Positions 1-11,003 of a stretch of DNA of 45,073 bases are shown here, piece after piece (the first letter of the stretch is position 1; each line of letters starts with the position of its first letter). Source of the DNA: Parasitella parasitica (lineage: Eukaryota > Mucoromycota > Mucoromycetes > Mucorales > Mucoraceae). The stretch covers positions 1 through 45,073 of the forward strand of contig MU619295.1 in the NCBI GenBank assembly GCA_025201805.1, in the 5' to 3' direction. The position numbers were made by a program, and so were the translations under genes. The notes under the pieces are model-generated. The model was not told the DNA's origin. It ran no database searches and saw only the letters and a list, made by a program, of their open reading frames with translations.

Positions 1-2
1 CA

Positions 3-1703
3 AGAAATGTGCAAGAGCTTCGCTTCGAAATTTCTACTGAAATGTATGAGCACTGTCTCTTGGACTTAAATGATATCTTGGCAGACCATTGTTATGATTT
101 GAAGTCAATGGAAGGGTTCAGCAGCGTATTTCCCAATACTGATACCCGAACCGATAGAACCACAAACCACTCCAACACTTATGAGAGAATGCATAGTCTG
201 CTGTATGCTGAATCATTAGATGCATCTGATCCTGATCTTTTGCCTTTCAATGAAAGCCAAGCTTTAGTTTATGATGCTATTAAAGCATCTGCTTTTCTCG
301 AAAATCCCCAAGGATCCCGCATTTTCTTCGTTGATGGTCCAGGTGGTACTGGTAAGACATTTGTGTTTAATGCACTTCTTAATCGTGTGAGACGAGAAGG
401 TCATATTGCAATTGCTGTGGCATCAAGTGGAACTGCTGCATTGTTGCTCAAAGGCGGACGTACTGCTCACTCTACCTTCAAGATACCTTTAGAAGTAGGC
501 AATACTAGCATGTGCGACATTTCGCCCCGCTCTAATATAGCATCATTTATCCAAAGAGCAAAAATTATTGTTTGGGATGAATGTTCAATGATTAGCAAGG
601 ACTTGATAGCAACAGTTGATCGCTCATTTCGTGATATAATGAATGCTGATCTCCCTTTTGGTGGCCTTCTCATGGTTTTTGGTGGAGATTTTCGTCAGAT
701 TTTACCGATAATCCGTGGTGCCAGCAGATCGGTTATTGTCGGCCAGTGCTTGAACAAAGCATGCTTTTGGCCATTGGTGGTCTCAATGAAATTGCACACA
801 AACATGAGAGTTCAACAGGCTCTTCAAACTGACAATCCAGGTCTTGCCAATGAACTTCAACAGTTCGCTGATTATCTACTTCAGGTTGGTCAAGGTACTG
901 TTCCTACAATTACTCTGCCCAGAGACATACCTACAGATTTTATCCAAATTCCTGAGGAGATGCTCATACCTGGAGATAATTTGATTAATTTGATAAGAAG
1001 CATATTCTTTGATATTGCGACTGCGGCCAACAGTCTTAATTACTTTGCTGGGAGGGCTATCTTGACTGCAAAAAACAGAGACGTCAAGGTGATAAACGAT
1101 ATACTCTTGGAGTGTATTGAAGGGCGCAAAATGTCGTACGTCAGTAGTGATCAAGCCTGCGAAGATGAATCTCAATTGACAATGCCGGTTGAGATGCTTA
1201 ACACCATCGAAAATGGGTCTTTGCCTCCTCATATTCTTGATTTGAAAATTGGTGCTCCAATTATGGCAATCAGAAATATTGATCCTACGGCTGGCATCTG
1301 TAATGGTACGAGATTAATCGTCAACTCTCTCATGACGAATGTCATCGAAGCAATCATTGCTACTGGGCCCAATGCTGGCAACATTGTTCTTATCCCTAAA
1401 ATCAAATTCATTTCTCTTGCCACTGAAGGCCTCTCACCTTTTGATTTTCAACGAATCCAGTTTCCCGTAAGACTGGCATTTGCGATGACCATCAACAAGT
1501 CGCAAGGGCAAACGCTAAATTCTGTTGGTTTGTACCTGCCAGGCCATTTATTTGGTCACGGTCAACTGTATGTCGCATTATCGCGTGTGAGGACGCCAAC
1601 TTCTATCAAAGTAATGATCTCTGATGATATATCCCGAATAGACAATCATACTGGGTCATATACTCACAATATCGTTTATCAAGAAGTTTTCTACAATGCA
1701 TAA
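3..1703 (+). CDS. Helitron PIF1-like helicase, 5'-partial
   Basis: Superfamily 1 (PIF1/RecD-like) DNA helicase, the C-terminal domain of a Helitron Rep-helicase. The frame is open to the left edge, so this is the C-terminal 566 or so residues of a longer protein. Visible motifs are Walker A GPGGTGKT near residue 112, Walker B VWDECSM near 191, a PFGGLLMVFGGDFRQ segment, MTINKSQGQTL near 495 and YVALSRVRTP near 525. It ends in a short tail with VYQEVFYNA. No internal stop or frameshift is visible, so the helicase part looks recently active. In the family this domain unwinds DNA during rolling-circle transposition. The sequence resembles cellular PIF1, but the length, the C-terminal tail and the flanking palindromes favour the transposon form. 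Confidence 0.85.
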   Translation, partial: RNVQELRFEISTEMYEHCLLDLNDILADHCYDLKSMEGFSSVFPNTDTRTDRTTNHSNTYERMHSLLYAESLDASDPDLLPFNESQALVYDAIKASAFLENPQGSRIFFVDGPGGTGKTFVFNALLNRVRREGHIAIAVASSGTAALLLKGGRTAHSTFKIPLEVGNTSMCDISPRSNIASFIQRAKIIVWDECSMISKDLIATVDRSFRDIMNADLPFGGLLMVFGGDFRQILPIIRGASRSVIVGQCLNKACFWPLVVSMKLHTNMRVQQALQTDNPGLANELQQFADYLLQVGQGTVPTITLPRDIPTDFIQIPEEMLIPGDNLINLIRSIFFDIATAANSLNYFAGRAILTAKNRDVKVINDILLECIEGRKMSYVSSDQACEDESQLTMPVEMLNTIENGSLPPHILDLKIGAPIMAIRNIDPTAGICNGTRLIVNSLMTNVIEAIIATGPNAGNIVLIPKIKFISLATEGLSPFDFQRIQFPVRLAFAMTINKSQGQTLNSVGLYLPGHLFGHGQLYVALSRVRTPTSIKVMISDDISRIDNHTGSYTHNIVYQEVFYNA

Positions 1704-1764
1704 GAACAAATAAAATTCAAATTATAAGCACTTTATTTCAATGGTAAAACAGGCCTGCGGCAGC

Positions 1765-1856
1765 ACGAGCTGTACACCGCTTTAGTGAAGGGTAAATTTA
1801 CCGTAGCGAAGCGAAGGTGAAAATTTAACCGAACGTGGCGGTGTGATACAGCTCGT
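1765..1856. repeat. Subterminal inverted repeat of the Helitron 3' end
   Basis: The left arm (1765-1780) pairs with the right arm (1838-1856) over 16 bp, with a 3-nt bulge in the right arm. The enclosed 57 nt contains a perfect 12-bp palindrome, GGTAAATTTACC (1791-1802), and a related element around 1816-1830. Together they could fold into a branched terminal structure. Confidence 0.7.
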
Positions 1857-1945
1857 TGAACTCTAAAAAAAGGGAATTTATATTATATGAAGCGAGGAAA
1901 TAATTTTTGTGATGCAAATCAAGTAGTATATAAAGAAAAAGACTT

Positions 1946-3384
1946 TCAGCCCTTAAGTTCACCCCAAAGAAAGGGCAGAATGGTAGAGCATGCAGTGAAA
2001 AATACTGTAAAGGCCTTGAGGATATTTTCAGGAAGGCCAAGGATACCACCATCTCTAATCATGACGAAAATAGCGTACATGGCGACTCTAAAAAAGTGAT
2101 AGATGAGAGAAAAAGGAGAGTGATTCATGCCAGCCAAAAGGTTAATAGGACCGGCAATGCAATCACCACCTAGTTTGAAGTACTCAAAACAACCCTTTTG
2201 AATAACCAACATGTCGGGGGTATGTGCAGCAAAAACAGAGTATAGGGACATTGCCAATACATTGATGACAGCAGAATAAGTCTTTCGCTTCCAATGGAAA
2301 GCATCCATAGCCTGGATGACCAAATCAGAATCAGCGAAAGAGGAAATGTTCTTCTTACAAAGTAGTTCGCGACAAGTAAGTACATCTTCAAGGGCAACGG
2401 TCATGCCGCCGCCAGTCAAAGGAGAACGAACATTCAAAGCATCGCCCAAAAGAATAGATCCATCACGCTGATTGATAGTAGGGGGAAGAAACCCACTAGG
2501 CATTGGCCTTAAGCGCTCAGTCTCAAGAGCTCGCATAAACTTTTCTCTCATGTTGACAGGTAATTGGGGGCAGACAACATCTTGCATATATTTTTTAAGC
2601 TCACCAGTCGAAACCTTGGGCAATTCTCCAGGAACATCAACAAGAACGCGAGTATCATGAGGTGCAATTTGGTACATCAAAATGGGAGATGGCTTAGCAA
2701 TAGCAACGAAACCTTTTTGAGAGTAAGGCAGCTCGAAATCATGAATGAGAAACCCGACAAAATGAGACATGACATTGGTTTGACGATCAGTGAATTCTCT
2801 TCGAAATTTAGAAAAGATGCCATCAGCAACAAGAGTAAGAGGTGCATAAATCCTTTCTTCTTGACCATCCTTTACGCCAGCAACAACTCCAATGACCTTT
2901 TCTCGAATATCTTCAGTCAACAGACGAGAAACGGTCATTTCCTTGACAGTAACATTCTTAGTGTTGGTAGCAGACTTTCTTAGATTTTGGATGAAACGAC
3001 CATGGTGGAAAGCAACACCACAAGCTTGTTTTCCAGTAGTAGGATCCATGTTATAAGGAAGTTCAACAATTTTACCAGCGCGATAAACACTATAACCATA
3101 GCAATTAATGCCATCGATATTTTTGGCACAATCTATGTAGTCTTGTTAAATTATGCAACAGCAGCAAATATAAATTTATGCATACCTTCCATCCCGAGTT
3201 TTCTTAAAGCATGCATACCTCCAGGCTGCATCAGCTCACCAACAATTCTGTTAGGTTCACTCAAATCTCGCTCTAGCAGCAGTACCCTGCGCCCATCTTC
3301 TCCAAATGCTTTTGCGGCAGCGCAACCAACAACACCAGCTCCAACAATAATCATATCGTATTCACTTATTACATCTGTAGTCAT
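1946..3384 (-). CDS. ERG1: Squalene epoxidase (squalene monooxygenase)
   Basis: FAD-dependent ER membrane enzyme that converts squalene to 2,3-oxidosqualene in ergosterol synthesis; in fungi it is the allylamine (terbinafine) target. Exons are 3384-3186 and 3132-1946, separated by a 53-nt phase-1 intron, giving 461 residues against 496 in S. cerevisiae. The Rossmann GAGVVG lies at residues 15-20. ERD follows the second beta strand, then come GELMQPGG, the DG motif VADGIFSKFRR and the FAD-binding GDALNVRSPLTGGGMT. The C-terminus is hydrophobic, as expected for membrane association. The ATG at 3384 is chosen because the frame upstream offers only TTG. The stop lies 80 bp from the Helitron end, so the transposon may affect its 3' UTR. 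All key motifs are intact. Confidence 0.95.
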
Positions 3385-4478
3385 GTTCAACGATTGCTAG
3401 TATAATATACTGTTAATAATTTGTTTAGAAATTAGATAAAAAAAACATGTGCAACTCCACTTTATATACCGTTTTAAGCAATTATGAAACCATAAAACAA
3501 CATCTGATTTTTCTTGTAGGTTTTTAAATGTTCAAAAAATCATGCAATATGTACACCTATATTTGTACATAGTTGATGAATATCAAGTAAAATCTGGATA
3601 CGGACATCCATACAGCAAGATACTGTTTGATTATAAATCGCGAGTATTCTAATATCAAACACACGCTAATCGTCTCTTTTTTTTTATCTTTCAAGGCAGC
3701 CGGTCTTCTCATCCGATTTTCTTGCGCTAAGTTTTGAGCATAAAGCTATTTACGCGTATTTAATTTTTCATTGGCCCTAGTCGACTGCTCACTGTCCCTT
3801 GCAACAATCCCTGAACACGCTGACCTGATAAATCATCCCTAACGAAGAGTAATTTGATCTGGCATCTGGATCCTTAATATTGGATGGATCTGAGATGGCA
3901 GCCAAATTTGACAGGTGGACCCTAGCAATCAGGCACTGCATAGTAACCAGGCACTACATAGCAACCAGGCATTTTATAGCAACCAATTTTAAAGTAGCTG
4001 GTTCGTGATGGCAATATGGGTAAGCCGAGATGTAGTAATGTTTAAAATATATTTCCCTTGGATTTCGGTATCTACAATGAAGAATTGAATCAAGAAAACC
4101 CGAATTGAGTGCGCACAAACATTTGTATTGTTTATACATCTTTATGCACCTTAATCTTACTATTGATCTACAATATGGGCACTCCAGATGACGCCCCTCC
4201 CAACAAAAGGGCTGATGACATCCATTTGCTATTGAAAGTCCTCTGAAATGATTGCAGGATATTGCAGAACAATAAAAAAACGGCCATCAATTTTACATGT
4301 ATGATTTCAAAGCTGGTCACTTGGGTTGTTTTCCTCCTTTTTCGTTATTAGTCCCTTATTTTTATTTTCGCATCTTTTTTTTTTTCTCTTTCTCCTCTCC
4401 ATTTTTTTTTGTATTGCCTTTTTTTTACACAAAATTTTTATACAAAAAAAAGAAGAAAATCAGAGAAAATAACACAGA
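3385..4478. other. Divergent intergenic region between ERG1 and the SAPS gene
   Basis: This 1.1-kb region should hold the promoters of both flanking genes. It has T-rich tracts just upstream of the SAPS gene (4375-4450) and four 18-bp repeats (see separate entry). I see no convincing gene. A 23-codon ORF at 4175-4246 is unsupported. Confidence 0.6.
3923..3994. repeat. Four tandem 18-bp repeats
   Basis: Four consecutive 18-bp units (3923, 3941, 3959, 3977), each starting TAG(C/T)AA(C/T)CA. Units 1-3 continue with GGCA and the last is degenerate. The 13-bp core CATAGCAACCAGG recurs once, near 35006-35018. Confidence 0.8.
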
Positions 4479-7400
4479 ATGTTTTGGCGGTTTGGTTTTA
4501 CTAGTTCCACATTAGACGCTTTATTAGAAAAAGAAGATGTAACACTAGAAGAAGTCTTGGAGGAAGAAGATTTATTGCAGGAAGCCAAGTCGATGAGTCC
4601 TAAATTAGTAGAGTTGTATGTTGATATTAAGGCATTTATTGTGAAACGCGTTCAACTTATCTTTGCAATCTAGTTTGAGCAAACCAGAGCACATCAAGGC
4701 CTTGTTAACTTACACCACAGCTACCGACTTGGAAGAGAATAAACGATTCAAGTAAATAGATGCTATAAATTATTTTAATTTCTTACTAAACTAACCTGTC
4801 GATTCTGTACAGATATCCCTTTCTTGCTAGTGAAATTATTGCATGCGAGATTCAACCTATTATCGATGCTATTGTGCTTGAGCATAAAGATTTACTAGTC
4901 GAATTCTGGGCTTACCTAGATCGTCCAGCTTACCCAAGAAGAAGAGCCTCAGATACTTCTGAAAACAATGAGCAACAGAATATTGGATTAGATTCATTGC
5001 AGGCATCTTATTTTTGTAAAACAATTGGTGTTTTATTATCTAAATATCCTATCGAGGTAATTGGGTTCTTTATTCGGGCAATTTTGCATACTCATATCCA
5101 TGCTAGATGATGGCTTTTATTCAATCTGACGCTGGTAACTTGGAGAAAATACTATCGCACCTGCAGACATCCGCTATTATGGATTTACTATTGACTCTTG
5201 TTCGTATGGAAGAATTACCTGAGGGAAAGGGTGTTGTTAAGGTGAGTAATATATTTTGGTGGTTAGTATATGTTTGTCTCAATGTTTGTATGCGCGCATG
5301 AGTAGTGGCTAAGTGATCACAATTTGCTTGAAAATTTGGTTGATCGACTTGACCCTTATCTTGATAGCGAGGTAATTTTACATGCAATCTCTCTTTGCGA
5401 AGGGTCATTATTGATTGTGGCGTTAGGAACATTCAATTGCTCAACAATGTATATGTGAAATTATTCGAATGTCTCAAACTAGCTTACCAGAATCACCTAG
5501 CATCGGCATCAATGAGCTAATCACTGACTTGAAGAGGTATGATAATTATTATCGCAACCTTGAAGAAAGGGACGCAAACGCAACTAACTATCTATTAGCG
5601 AACCAACAATGCAAAAGCTAGCAAAATTCATGTTGGATCCCGTTGCTCCCAATGCAACATCTACGCTGATCAACGGCGTTTCCATCATTATTGATATCAT
5701 TCGACATAACAATAGTGATTTGGAAAACGATCCTGCTGTCGCTGCTCTGTACGATTATCAATCTACTGCCGTTCGTGCCGGTGGTTCTGTATCATTAGCT
5801 GATATGCTTAGAGTCATGGGAGACCATGTTCCTGAATTCACACATTTATTATTAAAGCCTCGATCTGTAAATGGCCCCATCCGCACTACGTTGGGCGAAC
5901 TCGAGCCTCTTGGATTTGAAAGACTCAAAATTTGCGAATTATTTGCAGAACTGCTGCACTGCTCCAACATGTCCAACCTCAACAACTTCAGTATGACGCT
6001 TGAAGAAGAAGAGGAGGAGGAAGCTGAATTAGAGGATAAATCACCAGAGGAGCAAAACCCTGAAAAGGAGGCTGAAAAGGACGAAGAAACAGAGGATGCA
6101 AAAAAAGAGATGTCAAAATCTGACACAGGACCCGACTTATCTGTAGGAGACTACTTGAAATCTAAATTCGTAGACAACAGAGCCATGCCAATCTGTGTGG
6201 TAAGATTCAATTGAGTATAGAGGCATGTTAGAACAGAAATCTAATCAATTTGGGTATAGGACTTATTTTTCGCATTTCCATGGAATAACTTTTTACATTA
6301 TGTGATTTACGACATGTTGCATCAAGTATTTAATGGTCGCATGGATGTTGGTTTGAACCGCAATTTGGCTATTTCTATTCTAAAGGATGGGCAATTGACA
6401 GATAAAATTGTTATTGCTCAAAAATCAAACGATGAAGAATGGTATAAAGAAAAGCGAAAACCAATTGAATGCCTAACCATCTTTCTTTATTGACAGTGCT
6501 AAACCTAAAGGCATGCGTGCTGGTTATATGGGCCACTTAACCTTTATTTCTGACGAAATTATGAAACTATTTGAAGGCTATCCAGAAACCATTGTTTTGG
6601 TTGTTAAGGATGACATTGATATGGAAGGCTGGAACGCTTACTGTAACCATGAATTGAAAGAAACCAAAGACAGAGATCAGTTACCTCTCGGTGGATTACG
6701 TCCAAATGATGAGCTAGATGTGCCGCAGAGTGAGGATGAAGACGACGAGGATGCTTTAGAAGGCGCTGCTGCCAGTCAATATTCTAGATTCTTGGCACAA
6801 CGAGGAGAAGATGGTAATTTCGAAGATGACAACGAGGATGACAGCGATCATTGGATTACGTAAGTGAACTTGCATCAATTGTCATTCATACAAGCATAAT
6901 ACTGATTGATGGTATACTTTTAGTGGGAGAGACGACTTAAATAGAGACTATACTTACAATAATGAAGGCTTTTCTGTAAATAGCAAAAACGAAATTCATA
7001 TAAATCAAGATAGCCTCGAAGAAGATGAGGATGACTATGATAGTAACGGCGACGATGAGGTTTGTATCTGTGTTTGGATGCATCGTGAGCGATCAGCTAT
7101 TGACGTGTTTTTCGCTTGTAGGAAAATGATAATAGCTTTACACCAGACTGGACAAGAAACTTTTCTAAATTCTCACAAACTGGTCTTCACCGCACTGCTA
7201 GCCACACAGCCAACAACGATTACGAGGATGGTGATGATTTTGACCACTTGGCTGATGCTGAAGAACTGAAAAGACGAGCAGCTCTCAGAGAAGCATCCTA
7301 TAAAGTAGAGCAAAACTATAACGAGGTCGATAAAAACGATGAAGAAGATGACTTTGGTGATTTTGAAAGCGCACAGGGCGAGGAGAACGGCCAACAGTGG

Positions 7401-7568
7401 GACATAACACATAGCATGAAAAAATTGGATATTTCTGAAAAAGACACGACCTCTTCGCCACCCGTGCAAGATGCTCATTTAGTTAGAGCTATCAAAACCA
7501 AAGAAGAAGAGTATCTGAAACAGAAAGAAGACTATCAGCATGATGAAGAACAAGAAGGCGAAGTATAA
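4479..7568 (+). CDS. SAPS-domain protein (SIT4-associated / PP6 regulatory subunit)
   Basis: Regulatory subunit of Sit4/PP6-type phosphatases (yeast Sap155/185/190, animal PPP6R). In the family these proteins guide the phosphatase in G1 progression and TOR and stress signalling. Eleven exons: 4479-4615, 4674-4751, 4813-5056, 5107-5241, 5306-5371, 5427-5536, 5599-6199, 6260-6441, 6497-6859, 6924-7059, 7122-7568, giving 832 residues. The N-terminus has the family signature MFWRFGF, LDALLEKEDVTLEEVLEEED and LVEFLSKPEHIKALL. The SAPS alpha-helical repeat region fills most of the first 520 or so residues, with an acidic Glu-rich insert in exon 7. The C-terminal third is a disordered Asp/Glu-rich tail with EEDDFGDFE. 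All introns are GT-AG, 50-64 nt, and preserve frame. It is convergent with the transporter downstream (207 bp between stops). Confidence 0.92.
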
Positions 7569-7647
7569 TCAGTGATTCTACTAGCTTACCCTTCTTATCC
7601 CAATGATATCATATATATTATACTGTCTACTCTTTCTTGCTCTCATT

Positions 7648-7674
7648 CTCCTCCTCCCCCTCCTCCCCCTCCTC
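7648..7674. repeat. CT-rich microsatellite in the 3' UTR region
   Basis: Short (CTC)/(CTCCCC) pyrimidine tract between the convergent SAPS and transporter genes. It probably lies in a 3' UTR. Confidence 0.7.
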
Positions 7675-7775
7675 TATTTCTATCTCTCTTTTCTCTATGT
7701 TTAATGTTGTAGTAAATAAAATCTATTATTCTTTTTGTGTGTGTGTATGATAATACAATAAAAGATGTGCTTTAT

Positions 7776-9704
7776 TTATAAATTATTTGGTAGGAAGCTC
7801 CAAACTGTGCCAGTTATAGCCATAATAACAGACACGGTTAGTAAACTGTAAATCAAAAAAGACTCTTTGAATGTTATCTCGCCTTGAAACAGTTTGACAT
7901 AGCATATCAAAGGAAAGATAGCTGAAATACCGAAACTAAAAAGGGCACCAAGCAGCGACTAGATGCATACATGTAAATAAAATGCTTCAAGTAAACCTAA
8001 TTTACTCACCATCACTCGATCAAAACCCGGAAACACTGTGGCAACCAGTATCACCATTAAACTTGCCATAACTCTACCCAAGCCAGTGATAAACTGCCGC
8101 CTCCAATTGTGGTATTTACACCATGCTTCCACGTTGGCATAACTTGTGATCCAGAGTTCATAAGTTATACTGACAGGATTCATCATCAGGCCGTATTTTG
8201 CGATAGGCGTCAATACAATAAGCCAGATTGCTAAGCGGTTTACCCATTTAGAGTAGCCAGGAGTCGAAGCCAAGTTCTGGGTGATCTATGTACGTACACA
8301 AAAAGTTTAATGTTTGTTATTGTGGCTCGTTCCATTATACAGTACCTCCTGCATTGTTTCTAAACCAAACATCGTGTACCCAGCAATAGCCATTGTAATA
8401 TAAACACCTACTGTAATGATGTACGTTATGTCGACCATTGCTTCGTATTGCTTGGGATTCTCCATATCTCGATAAATTGCGGGGAACACTGCATGTCCAG
8501 CAAATCCCGCCATCATCAAACCGAAACTCAGAGGCAAGTTGTACATTTCAGAGGGTATAACCTCGGTGTACTGGAGAATACAAAAACTCTAAATGAGCAC
8601 ACCATGTTTCAATTGCAATGTCAAAATATGCACCTACCATGGGATCCAACAAGCTTCCAGGTTTTTCCGTTTTCGAGATGCCATCGTAGATGACAATGGT
8701 GACCAAACAAGCGCAGCTAATTATACCTATCAGACTGGTGTAAGCCAGTTTTCTGATAGGCAAGAATAGCATGGGAGTTAGCCCAATAAACGAAACTATG
8801 CGGATCGAGATCATATCAGTAGATGGAAATAGCGACACGATACCATCTCCCAATAACACAACCATTGCTACGCTAAAATCACACAAAGGTTACAAAATGA
8901 TTCATGTATATAACATATAGCCACGCATGCTTACCCAATTGTCATTAGTTCAACTACAAAGATAACACTAACAAATGCTCTCACTCGATCACTGCCAAAC
9001 GCAGCAGCTCCCATATCTCCGTAGGTAGCTGAATTCGGCCAAGCATCCAGGCAACGTGCAATCAGTTTCGCAGTGTAGTTTGTTGATAATGAGCAAAACA
9101 AGAATATCAAGGAGCCCATCAGCCATCCTGCGCAGCGAAACGCTAACGGCAAAGCTAGTACACCAATACCTACCAACACATTGACAGAATTAAACACAGA
9201 TTGCACAAACGTTGATTTTTGAGGCACAGTTACTGCTGTCAGCGTGCTGTTTGCATGAAATTGCTGAGATATCATCGAGGCCACGGTCGTATGGCGAGAA
9301 AGCTGAGGAAAACCATGGAGAGATAGTGTCTGTGTTAGTGTGTGATCTAACGGCAATAGCTTTGGCTTTATCTGCTCTTCTTCCACCAAGGCCTCCTCTA
9401 AGAAATCTTCACCATGCCTTGTGCCAGGATTTGAAGTAGCGATACTGAGATTCTCTGCCATGTACAGCGCCGAAGCCCGAGAGTAAGAACCAGCAAATGA
9501 CTCTAGTTGACCACGAAATGATGAGGAAGGAGATCCTTGATGTGAGCCTCCATGTGCACTGAAGTAGAAGTTACTGCTATTGTTATCATCTATTAACGCA
9601 CCATAGTTTGCGCTAGGAGTTTGCAGATGAGAAGGGTGTGTATTGAGTGGCACTCTTATGTGCACTGGTGAGGAAGGTGCCGTGGATGATTTTTTGTCAG
9701 CCAT
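7776..9704 (-). CDS. Vacuolar amino-acid transporter, AVT1-like (Aa_trans family)
   Basis: Amino acid/auxin permease family transporter, most like fungal vacuolar AVT proteins, which exchange neutral amino acids for protons across the vacuolar membrane. Exons: 9704-8935, 8872-8638, 8570-8346, 8285-8010, 7958-7776, giving 562 residues. The first 160 or so residues are hydrophilic and Ser-rich, as in Avt1. The membrane core then starts with the family signature STFVQSVFNSVNVLVGIGVL and LPLAFRCAGW, followed by about ten further hydrophobic segments; GLMMAGFAGHAVFPAIYRDM is also typical. The ATG at 9704 is the first in frame and the intron frames agree. The polyadenylation-like AATAAA lies directly after the stop. 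Substrate and membrane location are inferred from the family only. Confidence 0.9.
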
Positions 9705-11003
9705 TTTCCTTTTGTAAGCAGTGAAAAGGGTGTAAATTGCATTCCCTAATCATGATTCATCTTGTATTTATATGTGCTTGCGTATGATGAAGAAGCACTT
9801 GAAACTGTTTGAAATTATAATCCGTAAATACAAAACTCTTAAAACCAAAAGGGGGCCCTAAACGTTTCCTTATTAGAGTGGCTATTGCAGAATGTACAAA
9901 AGAGTGTATCATAGCACACTGTATAGTATGCAATAGCGAGGTATGTGTTATTATATAGCTCCCACACAGCAATGAGGGCAATCCACACGGATGAAAGCAT
10001 TTCATGCATGTAATATTTTGAGGCCTTTAATTAAGGCTGATTTTTAGTGTGTTGTTGTCTAGCAGCAGATCCTTGTCTAAACTCGAAAATTTAACTTTAT
10101 TTCGTGTATGTGAGCACATTTAGTAGGCATTACACGATTTTAAAAATGTCCAACAAGCCGATCTGCATAATTAACTCATTTACCACGCTTCCTTATTTAA
10201 ACAATCGTCATGTCATTGTGTACATATAAAACGAGAATGTTTCAAGTGTCCATGAGAAGCATTTAATAAAACTACATGTATTACTGCGTATCAGAAGACT
10301 TTTACTTGAAAATGAAATAATTTTTTTAAGCTGCAAACAGATTCTTTGATACATCTATAAATACAATTTCTATGCATGCCAGTAATCAATTGGTCAGCTT
10401 AGCACGATATCTGACACAGACCGTTTACATCTTGTTGGATCGATTACTGTATATTTGTTTTTTCGAAAAACGGTGTTTATCTACTCTCCCAGGTCAACCA
10501 AAAATATACAGCATAGACAAATAATATGCCCCAATTTAGTGCTATTTGAATAAGTATTTACGCTGCGTCATATATCCTAAAATAAGTTTTCGTTGTGCTT
10601 GAAAGAATCGAGATTTCAAAGTATGGTAGTTCCAGAGACACTATTCTTAAAGCAAAGAATGAATGTTTGAGGCAATTATTCCAGCAAAAACTGATTATTT
10701 TTACGTACTTGATAAGCTGTCATTTATAGAGCAATCGCAATATCTTGTTAAAGATGTCGTAAGAAAAAGAGCCTTCCACGTTCATCTAAATTATAATCAT
10801 TTTCTTTGTCGTTCACTACAATAAATCAATGCGTTTAAACTGTCTATATTTTACTCAACCCATCATTAGCAACCCGGTACAGTCATGTAAAAGGTGTGTT
10901 GGCAGTTCTAGTTTGTATAAATGTATCTGAAGATCAATGTATTACATTTTTCTATATGCTTCACCACTGTTTTATTAAAAATAAAAACCAAGAGATGCAT
11001 GTA
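9705..11003. other. Intergenic region between the transporter and the kelch pair
   Basis: 1.3 kb of AT-rich DNA holding the transporter promoter and the 3' flank of the kelch gene. No ORF with recognisable protein character and no RNA gene was seen on either strand. Confidence 0.5.

Larger units (their letters stand above)
1..1866 (+). mobile_element. Helitron (rolling-circle transposon), 3' portion
   Basis: The window opens inside a Helitron. The open frame to position 1703 is the PIF1-like helicase that forms the C-terminal half of Helitron Rep-helicase proteins. After its stop come about 160 bp of non-coding sequence with a large imperfect inverted repeat (1765-1780 against 1838-1856). 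A CTAA lies at 1863-1866, six bases past the outer arm. Helitrons end in CTRR close behind a hairpin, so I place the 3' end there. The next base is A rather than the T expected for the usual A/T target, so the exact end is uncertain. The replication-initiator domain and the 5' end lie outside the window. Confidence 0.75.

Noticed and set aside
3923-3994. CRISPR-like array
   Set aside because: The units are directly adjacent with no spacers, and the organism is eukaryotic.
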